A DNA stretch of 17,721 nucleotides from Chrysochromulina tobinii (GCA_001275005.1 JWZX01002809.1:1-17721); one strand, 5' to 3'; numbered from the stretch's first letter, positions 10,401 to 16,449 are shown. The notes: a model not told the origin generated them from the letters alone. Program-made: numbers and translations.

Positions 10401-11633
10401 CAGAACTACAAGAAGGATGGCACCTCTTTCCTGAACCTGCTCTCGCTCTTTCCCATCTTCGACTCGGATGGGCTGTGCTGCTACATGCTCGGCTGCCCTG
10501 TAGAGGTGGCCGAGCATTACTCGGGCACCAAGACCCAGCTGCGCCACGTGGATCGGTTGCTCAAGCTGCTCTCGTCGCACCTGTCAGTGCCCTCGACGCC
10601 CGCGGCCAAGCTGCGCATGCTCCAGATTAAGGCGACAGTGTTGCGCGAGAAGCCTAAGCGTGAGCTGCAGAGCCATAACGATGACACGCGCTCTCTCTAC
10701 TCCGTCGGGGATTTCGAATCCTTGTCGTCGCGCTCGCCGAACGGCCGCGCCGAACGGTCTCGGCGCGAGAGACGACTCAGCTCCGAGTCGACGGTCAGCA
10801 ACCCTCTCGAGCGGCAGGGCCCGGCCCTCGCACACGTGAAAGCCAAGGGCACGTTGCCCGATGCGGCTGGCGCCAAGGGAGGCGCTCCACCCTCGACCAC
10901 CGGCAGTGAGAAGGCAGCGGCGATCACCTCGCTCCAGGTCGCGCGCGCCCTACCAAGCAGCGCGCGCCATTCAGCGCCTGGTACGACGCCCAGCACGGCG
11001 CCCAAGTCGAGCCCAGCCAACAGAGGCATCCGACCGAGCACTGCACGCCCTATGGCGCCCGGTATGGCGCCCATGTTGAGTCCCCCCGACGTGGCCAAGG
11101 CGGCGCTCTCGCCTGTCAGCCCCCGTGCGCAGAAGCTCAAGACGAACGCGCTGGCGGCAAGCGCGGTGTCGACCGTCGTCAGCCCGGATAGCCGACGCAA
11201 GAGCTCTACTAGCCTGGCCGTTGGAGCGGGGGTCGATGCAGCCAGCAAGCTCGCCAGTCGGATGCAGATCGCCGCACCAGTGATGAACAGCAGACCGCCG
11301 GTGAAGGCGCCAACGGCAGAATATTTCGAGCGGCAGCTCCTCGCCGCCCAAGCGGCTCGGGAGGCGTCCCTCGTCCCGCAGACGTGGCAGCCACCGCAGC
11401 AGCCGCCGCAGCAATACCAGCCAGCTCCGGAGGCCATGCTTCAGTACCAACCTTTTTCTGAGCCTGCATCGTACCCGATGCCATCATTGATGTTCGAGAC
11501 GCCGACACAGTTCTCTGACCCGACACAGTTCTCTGACCCCCACTTAGCCTTGTTGCCCTCTTTTCCTGTTCGGCGATTGAGAGAGGAGTACATGTACACG
11601 CGACGGACCAGTCCGCTGCGACGTTACCGGTAG
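44..11633 (+). CDS. Giant protein with eight tandem RGS-LOV units (putative blue-light receptor / G-protein regulator)
   Basis: Seen: an almost continuous frame of about 3,860 codons, broken once near 3694-3767 (frame of 44 upstream, +1 frame downstream). The order is a coiled-coil N-terminus, eight repeats of an RGS-like helical domain followed by a LOV domain, and a Ser/Pro/Gln-rich tail ending at TAG 11631. Each LOV has the N/S-C-R-F/L-L-Q-G flavin loop, with cysteine codons at 1985, 3041, 4203, 5139, 6114, 7206, 8604 and 10308. Known: LOV domains bind flavin and form a cysteinyl adduct in blue light; RGS domains stimulate GTP hydrolysis by G-alpha subunits; RGS-LOV fusions are known from fungi. 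Inferred: a cytosolic or membrane-recruited light-controlled regulator or scaffold; no membrane segment or signal peptide is visible. The start at 44 is the first ATG after the in-frame TAA at 14; ATG 191 is a serious alternative because codon use becomes GC-rich only after it. LOV assignment is near certain; RGS assignment rests on motif spacing read by eye. Confidence 0.85.
1403..2182 (+). other. RGS-LOV unit 1
   Basis: RGS-like part, residues about 454-580: a helix ending GMNLFKEFVE, then LTLWQQVQQ, then LDQRAEKTL...QWLMPFLERHG. This matches the spacing of canonical RGS domains (G..AF..FL, then FW..V, then A...I..LM....F..FL). It is one of the two best RGS matches. LOV part from Trp598 (nt 1835) to nt 2182: motif GQNCRFLQG with Cys648, then TNYRKDG and FRNLLSVQPVHD. 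The last strand reads YSIGVLADA, so the usual glutamine is leucine. Confidence 0.75.
2432..3241 (+). other. RGS-LOV unit 2 (signal glutamine retained)
   Basis: RGS-like part about 2432-2810, with SFREHLKQRSEAAVEQLSF, then a terminal helix ALNDQAVRSLALSFLPGFLL. LOV part from Trp950 (nt 2891) to 3241: GRNCRFLQGPETE with Cys1000, then TNYKKSG and FVNLLSLRPVHD. The last strand is FCIGVQLDV, which keeps the conserved glutamine. A donor-like GGTAAG at 3244-3249 is read through as coding, because the residues after it match the tails of the other units. Confidence 0.75.
3518..4400 (+). other. RGS-LOV unit 3 (contains the frame break)
   Basis: RGS-like part about 3518-4000. The first half, in the upstream frame, reads VFEKLMDLSLFRELFNEHML. 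The second half, in the downstream frame, reads LLRMEYAKLKSTVTPLL and CFSSFLRSSHCLRVLEQLY. Between them lies an Ala/Pro/Gly-rich insert carrying the frame break. LOV part 4053-4400: GRNCRFLQGPSTE with cysteine codon 4203, then TNHRSDGSTFRNLLSVQPVHD. The last strand is YSIGVLADA, with leucine in place of glutamine. Confidence 0.7.
3694..3767 (+). other. Reading-frame break in a C-rich low-complexity loop
   Basis: The coding frame moves by +1 here: one base must be skipped, or an intron of length 3n+1 removed. The stretch holds C6 (3725-3730), C7 (3739-3745) and G7 (3767-3773). A one-base homopolymer error is the simplest cause. A short intron starting at the GT at 3694 and ending at the AG at 3733 (40 nt) or 3763 (70 nt) would also restore the frame, but the donor is weak. 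Both sides encode parts of the same RGS-like domain, so the two frames belong to one gene. Confidence 0.8.
4527..5342 (+). other. RGS-LOV unit 4
   Basis: RGS-like part about 4527-4900, a good match: DQLVARFGRFL, then ILDFWIDSSDVEAIY, then ELAAEVIGKYLDP and a final FELLSKAAIAMFADQL helix. LOV part 4989-5342: GRNCRLLQGPETS with cysteine codon 5139, then TNYRKSSEPFENLFCLRTV. The last strand is CLSISLAM, so both the usual glycine and the glutamine are serine. It is the most divergent of units 1-6. Confidence 0.7.
5578..6311 (+). other. RGS-LOV unit 5
   Basis: RGS-like part about 5578-5930: LAEMLLNEHTQQRFLSHVHAL, ARTLRAFIAKLG and a final helix LSNLRGLYIEPWVMTD, interrupted by a strongly acidic Asp/Glu insert at about 5758-5819. 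LOV part 5964-6311: GKNCRFLQGFQTE with cysteine codon 6114, then TNYKKDGSTFRNLLSLQPVHD. The last strand is YSIGVLADA, with leucine for glutamine. Closest to LOV 1 and LOV 3, sharing runs of identical DNA with both. Confidence 0.7.
6465..7400 (+). other. RGS-LOV unit 6 (signal glutamine retained)
   Basis: RGS-like part about 6465-6890: LIAALEEPAHAELFRAHISG, MLEFLLEAQRFLALS, and a last helix SLEKLCLHLPSFLCSSKS. A Lys/Arg/Glu then Glu/Gly linker coded by an almost pure purine tract follows (about 6905-7003). LOV part 7056-7400: GRNCRFLQGPETE with cysteine codon 7206, then TNYRRDGSTFGNLLSLRPVHD. The last strand is FCLSVQCAA, keeping glutamine. Its core is nearly identical in DNA to LOV 2. Confidence 0.75.
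7978..8801 (+). other. RGS-LOV unit 7 (divergent LOV)
   Basis: RGS-like part about 7978-8340, one of the best matches: VGVAWLESLRRRNVP, MLSFCIAVARLD, LFRIARRYLGMYN and KLLAELVRGEFGEFLMSD. LOV part 8451-8801: FNCRLLQGRRSNK keeps the cysteine (codon 8604), and ITNYRRDATCFTN keeps the flavin-facing asparagines. The strand usually containing VNxxF reads CVSQGVHQLT, and the last strand is LVAAVMRRP, with methionine at the glutamine position. It could still bind flavin, but its signalling is doubtful. Confidence 0.65.
9030..10511 (+). other. RGS-LOV unit 8 (RGS split by inserts)
   Basis: The RGS-like pieces are ILRLPAVRALFLKFALEY (about 9057-9115), ACVLWAELDALN with VAALAKKYIAPEHS (about 9310-9415), and ILLRVLAMDVLPAFLTSD (about 9985-10040). 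Ala/Gly-rich and Ser/Glu/Pro-rich inserts separate them, the second of about 500 bp. LOV part 10158-10511: GRSCRFLQGRKTD, cysteine codon 10308, with the asparagine before it replaced by serine, then QNYKKDGTSFLNLLSLFPIFD. The last strand is YMLGCPVEV, with proline at the glutamine position. Confidence 0.6.
10512..11633 (+). other. C-terminal low-complexity tail of the giant protein
   Basis: A short helical piece follows LOV 8 (HVDRLLKLLSSHL). The rest is Ser-, Pro-, Ala- and Arg-rich, with several SP/TP pairs and basic RRxS-like sites, then a Pro/Gln-rich stretch at about 11388-11450. An 18-bp in-frame duplication gives TQFSDP twice (about 11505-11540). The last residues are strongly basic (RRTSPLRRYR). 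Inferred: a disordered tail that could be phosphorylated. No known domain is recognised. Confidence 0.55.
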
Positions 11634-11974
11634 GCCGGACGTGTTCTCTCGCTTTGACGCCCCGCGCTGATCCGCCATCATGAGATTCTCTACGAGAGAA
11701 CGGAGACCCGTGTGCATGTAGACTGATCGTTGTGCGATGTACGTGTTGCCTTCTGTTTCAATACCGGATATTGCGGTTGCATGGAACGATCATTCCGAAG
11801 CGAATGAAACCGCCGCGGTGCGCGGTCAGACAGCCTCCGACGCGCGTACCTCATACCCCGCATCGTCCTCGTAAGTCTCTCTACACACTATTGATAGCGA
11901 CGGTTTTCCAACCCGCAACCGAGCCCTCGGTCTCCCGATGATGGCCGGCCTGTCTGCCTCCATGGCGGGGCGCT
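11634..11974. other. Intergenic region between convergent genes
   Basis: 341 bp shared as 3' flank by the giant gene (+) and the PGRL1-like gene (-). A perfect hairpin of 6-bp stem and 3-base loop (TTCTCT-ACG-AGAGAA) lies at 11686-11700. I see no convincing polyadenylation signal, RNA gene or coding frame. Confidence 0.6.
11686..11700. repeat. Short perfect hairpin in the convergent 3' flank
   Basis: TTCTCT / AGAGAA stem with ACG loop, 53 bases past the stop of the giant gene. It could shape mRNA 3' ends of one or both genes, or be chance; there is no U-tract or other support. Confidence 0.35.
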
Positions 11975-12934
11975 CTATTTCTTCCCTTTGGCAAACGTGG
12001 TCGTCACTAGCATCGTCTCGCGGTTGGCCGTGAGCTCCTCGTTGCAGTTTGTGCACTTGTGTTGTACCACCGAGCCGGGCGGGTTGGGCGGGCCGGCATA
12101 CCCGTCAGTCATGACCCTAAACAGGTCGCCAAAGAAGATGGTGTTGACGGTGCCACAGTTGGGGCACGCCGCCTGGATGACGAGCGGCTTCTGAGCGAAG
12201 ATATTCTCGGTGAAGAGCACACCGATGACGTAGGCGGGCAAGGCGCCCAGGATGATCGAGAGTAGCGGGTCGATATGCAGTGTCCAGAAGAAGAACTCGC
12301 TCATGAGGAGCGAGGCACCGATGGTGCCCGGCAGGTACAGCAGCCGTGTCTTGCCCGAGTCGACCGCCATGTCGTTCTTGCAAATGCCGTCCTCGACGGA
12401 GCACTTGGCTCCCTCGTGGATCACGACGGGCGACTTCAACGACCGAAGCCTCTCGCGCAGCACGTCGTATTCGGAGTCGGACAGCATGGGTTTGCCCATC
12501 TTGTACCGCTTGTTGGCGAGCACGAACTTGATCTCGTCCGCCGAGAAGGTGGCCACGCGGCTGCCCTCGAAATTGATGTCAATCTTGAGCTGCTTGTAAT
12601 CAGAGTCGCTCAGCAACTGCTTGCCACCTTCATTGTAGTATGCGTCGAGGCACTCGAGATAAAGCTTCTCCTTTTCATCAAGAGAGAGCTGCTTCGACTC
12701 GCCCGTCACCGGATCGGTCTCGACAAACCCCTCAAAGAAGCTCTTCGAATCCGGGTCGAGCTGTATCTGCATGTTCACGGCGGCGGACCGATGCTGGCAC
12801 TGGGCTGGAATCAGGGCCCGTGCCGTGCGCGCGGTCCCTACCCTGTGCATGGGTGGCGGCGTGGAGCCGGCGCGCAGCGCCGACGCGCACGCGATGCAGC
12901 TGATCCAGAGCGCACAGCAAGACCTCCGCATCAT
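11975..12934 (-). CDS. PGRL1: PGRL1-like thylakoid protein (cyclic electron flow)
   Basis: Known role: with PGR5, PGRL1 returns electrons from ferredoxin to plastoquinone around photosystem I in the thylakoid membrane. Seen: 319 residues, intronless. Residues 1-19 (MMRRSCC...CASA) look like a signal peptide, followed by a basic transit-like stretch to about residue 54, as expected for a complex plastid. A soluble part has two similar blocks, YYNEG...LSDSDY (99-113) and YKMGKPMLSDSEY (144-156). Two hydrophobic segments follow, about 199-219 and 223-242. Then come ACPNCGTVNTIFFG (CxxC at 257/260) and HKCTNCN (CxxC at 294/297). Cys178 and Cys185 precede the membrane segments. These motifs match the order in plant PGRL1. 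The start is the ATG at 12934; a second ATG follows at 12931. The frame stays open to 12970 but with no other ATG. It converges on the giant gene. Confidence 0.88.
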   Translation of the reverse strand: MMRRSCCALWISCIACASALRAGSTPPPMHRVGTARTARALIPAQCQHRSAAVNMQIQLDPDSKSFFEGFVETDPVTGESKQLSLDEKEKLYLECLDAYYNEGGKQLLSDSDYKQLKIDINFEGSRVATFSADEIKFVLANKRYKMGKPMLSDSEYDVLRERLRSLKSPVVIHEGAKCSVEDGICKNDMAVDSGKTRLLYLPGTIGASLLMSEFFFWTLHIDPLLSIILGALPAYVIGVLFTENIFAQKPLVIQAACPNCGTVNTIFFGDLFRVMTDGYAGPPNPPGSVVQHKCTNCNEELTANRETMLVTTTFAKGKK

Positions 12935-13340
12935 GGTGCCGACGCTTACAGATTTTATCACGATCTCCAAATGAGATTCGTAATCGAGAAAGAATCAAGT
13001 TCAAGTTCAAGATCAAGTTCAATGGCGTCCCTTATCTCCTTACCCCACCGGTGCGAGCGATCGGAGGGCGCGGCGCGGCGGCGCAAAGGTGTGAGTCAAC
13101 CAAAACCAGGGACCAAAACCTCCATCTAAACCAGGGCTGCGAGTACTGAGTACACGCGGCAACGGCCGCAGGGAGGGCTTCGATTAGAGCGAGGCTGAAA
13201 GGAAGGATGCAGGCCAGGCGCCAGGTGCAGCACGCGCTCGGGACAGTGTCACGGACAGCGCGAGCCAGGGCCGGGGGCAAACGCCCAAGGAGGCGGCGGC
13301 AGCGGAGGGCTGTGTGGCGGCTCCGCGCCCGTGCCCGAAA
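12935..13340. other. 5' flank of the PGRL1-like gene
   Basis: About 400 bp holding the presumed promoter and 5' leader of the PGRL1-like gene. It contains the hexamer-like tract at 12995-13022 and short AAACCAGGG-type repeats at about 13100-13135. No TATA box, RNA gene or credible coding frame was recognised. Confidence 0.5.
12995..13022. repeat. Degenerate (TTCAAG)n microsatellite
   Basis: Four near-copies of a hexamer (TCAAGT / TCAAGA variants) about 60 bp upstream of the PGRL1-like start codon. Confidence 0.7.
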
Positions 13341-13367
13341 TCAGAGAAGGCTGCGCCTGCCAAAGAG
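13336..13367 (+). repeat. Dispersed repeat core, copy 1
   Basis: CGAAATCAGAGAAGG followed by CTGCGCCTGCCAAAGAG. It matches the cores at 14529-14563 (same strand) and at 15768-15800 and 16371-16400 (opposite strand) with a few substitutions. Confidence 0.75.
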
Positions 13368-13514
13368 TTCGACTGTGCTGCTGCTGCTATCCGAGGTCGA
13401 AAATAGCGCGCGGAGGTGAGTCTCGAGCTCCTCGAAGCCATCGAGCCGTTGGCAACGCGCTGCCCCGTCAATCTTGAAAAATTTCTTCATCATCGAGAAG
13501 AAGCGGTCGGCCAT
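13341..13514 (-). CDS. Possible small ORF of 57 codons, unrecognised
   Basis: ATG at 13514, TGA at 13341. The protein begins MADRFFSMMKKFFKIDG, continues GFEELETHLRALF, has a short Ser run, and ends LFGRRSLL. It is amphipathic and helical in part, and third positions lean to G/C. The last codons lie inside the dispersed 31-bp repeat core (13336-13367), so it may be the tail of a repeat-associated exon or chance. No homologue recognised. Confidence 0.22.
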   Translation of the reverse strand: MADRFFSMMKKFFKIDGAARCQRLDGFEELETHLRALFSTSDSSSSTVELFGRRSLL

Positions 13515-14420
13515 TTCGGTTCCGTCACTTCTGAAGCACGCTCAGATCTACGGTCTAGCCTCCATCATCGATATCCGCGGCAGCGGCATCGGGCGCGAAG
13601 TCAAGGTCCGTTTTTTCAAGTCAAGGTCCTATTGCGGATTCGATGATGCATGGATTCTTGAGAGGTCATTCCGTCTTGAGCTGTTCAGCCGATACCACCA
13701 GGACGACGAGGTTTCGCCGGGGGGTTGCAGCCCAACTGTAGCTGCGGGCACGATGCACGGACGGATTCTGCGCCTGGTAGTCGACGTACTTTCCCCTCAT
13801 GTGTACTCGAGCATTTCGGCCCTGCCAAGAGGGCACCTGGTCGTGCATGGCGAGCAGGAAAGCACCCTCGGTTCTTCCTGCTTGGAGCCGCGTCAACGGC
13901 TCCTACGTGCTTACCTACGTGCGGCGGCGGCGGTGGCGGCGGCTTAGTACTTTGCGTTCACCAGCACATGATCATGAACATTGGAGGGGGCAAAGGGGAG
14001 GTGAAGCTACCCTTTCGCTACAGTTCGCCGAAATGCAGCCTGCGCGCGCGCATCGCAAACAAGCGGTGTACACAGCATCATTAACGTCAATTAGGTGCGA
14101 AGCCGGCCTGCATCACATCAAAGCAAACCCCCCCGGCGAAACTTTTCCGCAATTTCCTAAAAACCGAAATAGAAAATCAGAAAAGGGGGTCGTGCGACTT
14201 CGAACGATAATCGCGCATTGGGGGTCGAGTTTCTTGGAAGGCGCAGATCGGCACAGCAACTTTCCAGAATGCAACGAGTGCAAGCGACTCCGGGCCGCAT
14301 ACTTGGACGTGATGACCACTGCAGGATCGAGCCAAACGAGGAGCCTGCAAGATGCCTTTTGACGCCACAGTCCTTGAGCCAACTGTCAAAGTCCCAGTTA
14401 GCAAGCAAGTACTCGGGGTT
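13515..14420. other. About 0.9 kb without a recognisable gene
   Basis: Several open frames of 60-190 codons exist on both strands, but none shows a known domain or steady codon bias. A GGC/GCG triplet run lies at about 13920-13943. The direct repeat TCAAGGTCC occurs at 13602 and 13621. Past 14000 the base composition becomes less GC-rich. It may hold decayed genes or repeats. Confidence 0.5.
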
Positions 14421-14492
14421 GAGAAAATGACAGGTGAAAGGCGCTCGAAAAGAAAAGCGAAAGGACGCAAAGGGCGTGATGCGCGCTACGCA
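14421..14492 (+). repeat. Partial extra copy of the inverted-repeat arm
   Basis: GAGAAAATGA, then a GAAAGGCGCTCGAAAAG block, then GACGCAAAGGGCGTGA repeats the arm sequence that follows, in the same orientation. This makes the left side a partial tandem of the arm unit. It carries the CGCTCGAAAAGAAAAGCG block that the left arm itself lacks but the right arm has. Confidence 0.7.
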
Positions 14493-14792
14493 CAGACCCT
14501 CACGGCGTGTCCGGGATTCGTCGCATCGTCGGAAATGAGAGAAGGCCACGCCTGCCAAAGAGGTTGAGAAAATGATTGGCTTCAAAAGGAGGCGAAAGGA
14601 TGAGGGACGCAAAGGGCGTGAGGGCGTGTGCGCGAGACGCACAGACCCTCACGCCACGAGCGGGCGGACGCGTGCGAGCGCTCCGTGACGCGCGGCACCA
14701 CCCCGGAGGGAGGGAGGCGCGCGGCAGGAGCGCGAGACGCGAGAGAGAGAAGAGATAAGAAACAAGCGTTGGGCGTCCGACGAGTGGGGTTG
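14493..14792 (+). repeat. Left arm of inverted repeat flanking the 28S fragment
   Basis: Reverse complement of 15516-15830 at roughly nine bases in ten by eye, with two indels: a 6-8 bp CATCGTCG insert on the left, and a block of about 22 bp present only on the right. The outer edge reads CAGACCCTCACGG and the inner edge CGAGTGGGGTTG. The inner edge stops 19 bp before the rRNA homology. Confidence 0.9.
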
Positions 14793-14811
14793 GCGGCACG
14801 TCTGTTAAAAA

Positions 14812-14961
14812 ATAACGCAGGCGCCCGATTTTGAGCTCAATGAGAACAGAAATCTCATGTGGACCGAAAGGGGAAAAGCTCGGTTGATTTTGATTTTCAG
14901 TACGAATACAAACCGCGAAAGCGTGGCCTATCGATCCTTTAGTCTTTGGGAATTTCAAGCT

Positions 14962-15004
<43 letters not shown>

Positions 15005-15027
15005 TGCCAAGCGTTCATAGCGACGTA

Positions 15028-15062
<35 letters not shown>

Positions 15063-15107
15063 CTGCCTCGCAGCGGGGGCCAAATGCAGGATTGTTCACC
15101 CACCAAT

Positions 15108-15162
<55 letters not shown>

Positions 15163-15502
15163 CTGCTCGTTTTTCAACGGTAATTTGGTTCAGTACGAGA
15201 GGAACCACCAATTCGCACCATCGGTATAGCCGCCGCTGGAAACGGCGATGCGGCGAAGCTGCCATGCGCCGGATTATAACTGAACGCCTCTAAGTTAGAA
15301 TCCATGCCGGAAGGAAAGCGGTCTACCGTGCGGGGGCAGCCATGCGCAAACGTACTGCATGAGCCGTGAGCGATCACAATTTCCTGACCCCGCGCGATGA
15401 ATCACTTGCAGACGACTTGAATAAGGAACGGGGTATTGTACGCGGCAGAGTGGCCTTGTTGCCACGATCCGCTGAGATTCAGCCTTGGTTCTGACGATTT
15501 GT
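14812..15502 (+). rRNA. 28S (LSU) rRNA, 3'-terminal fragment, 5'-truncated
   Basis: Seen: highly conserved eukaryotic cytosolic LSU segments in order. GTTACCACAGGGATAACTGG (peptidyl-transferase region) is near 14977, GGGAACGTGAGCTGGGTTTA near 15109, the sarcin-ricin loop AGTACGAGAGGAAC at 15192-15205, GAACGCCTCTAAGT near 15281, and the mature 3' end GATTTGT at 15496-15502. About 690 of an expected 3,300 or more bases are present. The first 20 bases (GCAGG...GATTTT) depart from the near-universal CCTAAGG-containing helix. There is no 5.8S, ITS or 18S nearby. It is probably a non-functional rDNA piece enclosed by inverted arms. Confidence 0.95.
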
Positions 15503-15515
15503 CGCCACAGCGCGG

Positions 15516-15830
15516 CAACCCCACTCGTCGGACGCCCAACGCCTTTCTCTTATCTCTTCTCTCTCTCGCGTCTCGCGCGTCTGCCGCGCGCCCCTCCCCT
15601 CTGGGGTGGTGCCGCGCGGCTCGGAGCGCTCGCACGCGGCCGCCCGCGAGTGGCGTGAGGGTCTGTGCGTCTTGCGCACATGCCCTCACGCCCTTTGCGT
15701 CCCACATCCTTTCGCTTTTCTTTTCGAGCGCCTTTCGCCTCCTTTTGAAGCCATTCATACCTCAACCCCTTTGGCAGGCGTGGCCTTCTCTGATTTCCGA
15801 CGAATTCCCCGGACACACCGTGAGGGTCTG
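15516..15830 (-). repeat. Right arm of inverted repeat flanking the 28S fragment
   Basis: Mirror copy of 14493-14792, starting 13 bp after the 3' end of the rRNA. It contains the repeat core (15768-15800) and two GTGAGGGTCTG blocks (15655 and 15820). Its position directly after the LSU end would also fit external or intergenic rDNA spacer. Confidence 0.9.
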
Positions 15831-15960
15831 CTGCTCCTGGCGGTCACGCGGCCGTGTGCTGGGGACATGCGGTTCCGCTCGACAGAGCTTCCGGAATTAA
15901 CGAAATTGGGGGACACACACAGCATGAGCGCCGCTGTACTGTGTGGTCCTGTTTTAAATT

Positions 15961-15973
15961 CACACACACACAC
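15961..15973. repeat. (CA)n microsatellite
   Basis: Run of CA dinucleotides; a shorter run lies at 15912-15920. Confidence 0.8.
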
Positions 15974-15974
15974 G

Positions 15975-16348
15975 GCGGACCAGGCGCCCTTCGACCACGC
16001 CACGGGCGTCGGTCACGTGGCTGGGCACGCAGGGCACTCGCCGATGCCCTCGCCAAGGGCCGACAGGTCGTCCTCATCGTCATCGAGACCACCGGCCCGG
16101 TGCACCCCGGCACGGTGGGGATGCTGCACGCGTGGCACGCCGAGACGCGTGCCGAGGGGTGCATCGACCGCACGGTCTACGGCACGTCGCGCACGGCCAC
16201 CACCTCCTTCTTCACGCACCATCTGCGCCTCATCTCGCTCGCCGCCGTGATCGGCGCGGCGCTCCCTGTCGCCATCTGGGCGAAATCCAGGAAATCTCAC
16301 CTCCTTAGCGGCGCCCCGCTTGCCGGCCTGTTGCCAGTAGTCATGTAA
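15975..16348 (+). pseudogene. Frameshifted relic of a protein gene, possibly retroelement-derived
   Basis: Two frames together look coding. The first (from 15975) reads FDHATGVGHVAGHAGH. After about 16038 the sense continues one frame over as DALAKGRQVVLIVIETTG, then HPGTVGMLHAWHAETRA, DRTVYGTSRTATTSFFTHHL and RLISLAAVIGAALPVA, to a TAA at 16346. A single missing base near 16038 explains the switch. No start codon or upstream domain is present. I do not recognise the family with certainty. The block after the ETTG motif recalls C-terminal parts of algal non-LTR retrotransposon ORFs, but that is a weak inference. It sits between the right arm and the outer copy of the dispersed repeat. Confidence 0.45.
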
Positions 16349-16370
16349 GCGCGCCCCCCCGGGGACGCGC

Positions 16371-16449
16371 CTGGCAGGCGTGGCCTTCTCTCATTTCCGA
16401 CGATGCGACGATTCCGCCTGGACAGGGTCTGTGCGTTACGCGCACGGCC
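16371..16449 (-). repeat. Dispersed repeat core, outer right copy
   Basis: Reverse complement closely matches about 14478-14555, including CGTCGCATCGTCGGAAATGA and GAAGGCCACGCCTGCCA. It therefore matches the left arm better than the right arm, which lacks the CATCGTCG insert. Confidence 0.85.

Noticed and set aside
12935-12970. Upstream TTG start for the PGRL1-like gene
   Set aside because: This is a eukaryotic gene; the first ATG at 12934 gives a clean signal-peptide-like N-terminus.
13666-13896. Weak resemblance of a minus-strand frame to a tubby-type C-terminus
   Set aside because: Only a loose P-x-W plus G-K/R pattern is seen; the conserved SVKNFQ and FD.K.ACE segments are absent.
14200-14362. 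Plus-strand frame with a CxxC motif (CNECKRLRAAY)
   Set aside because: Isolated, without a second metal-binding pair, biased codons or a plausible start.
14812-14835. Insertion site of an R1/R2-type rDNA retrotransposon
   Set aside because: The truncation lies in a different LSU helix from the R2 target (CTTAAGGTAGC), and no reverse transcriptase is present.
15099-15470. Open frames across the 28S fragment
   Set aside because: The sequence is conserved rRNA, so these frames are incidental.
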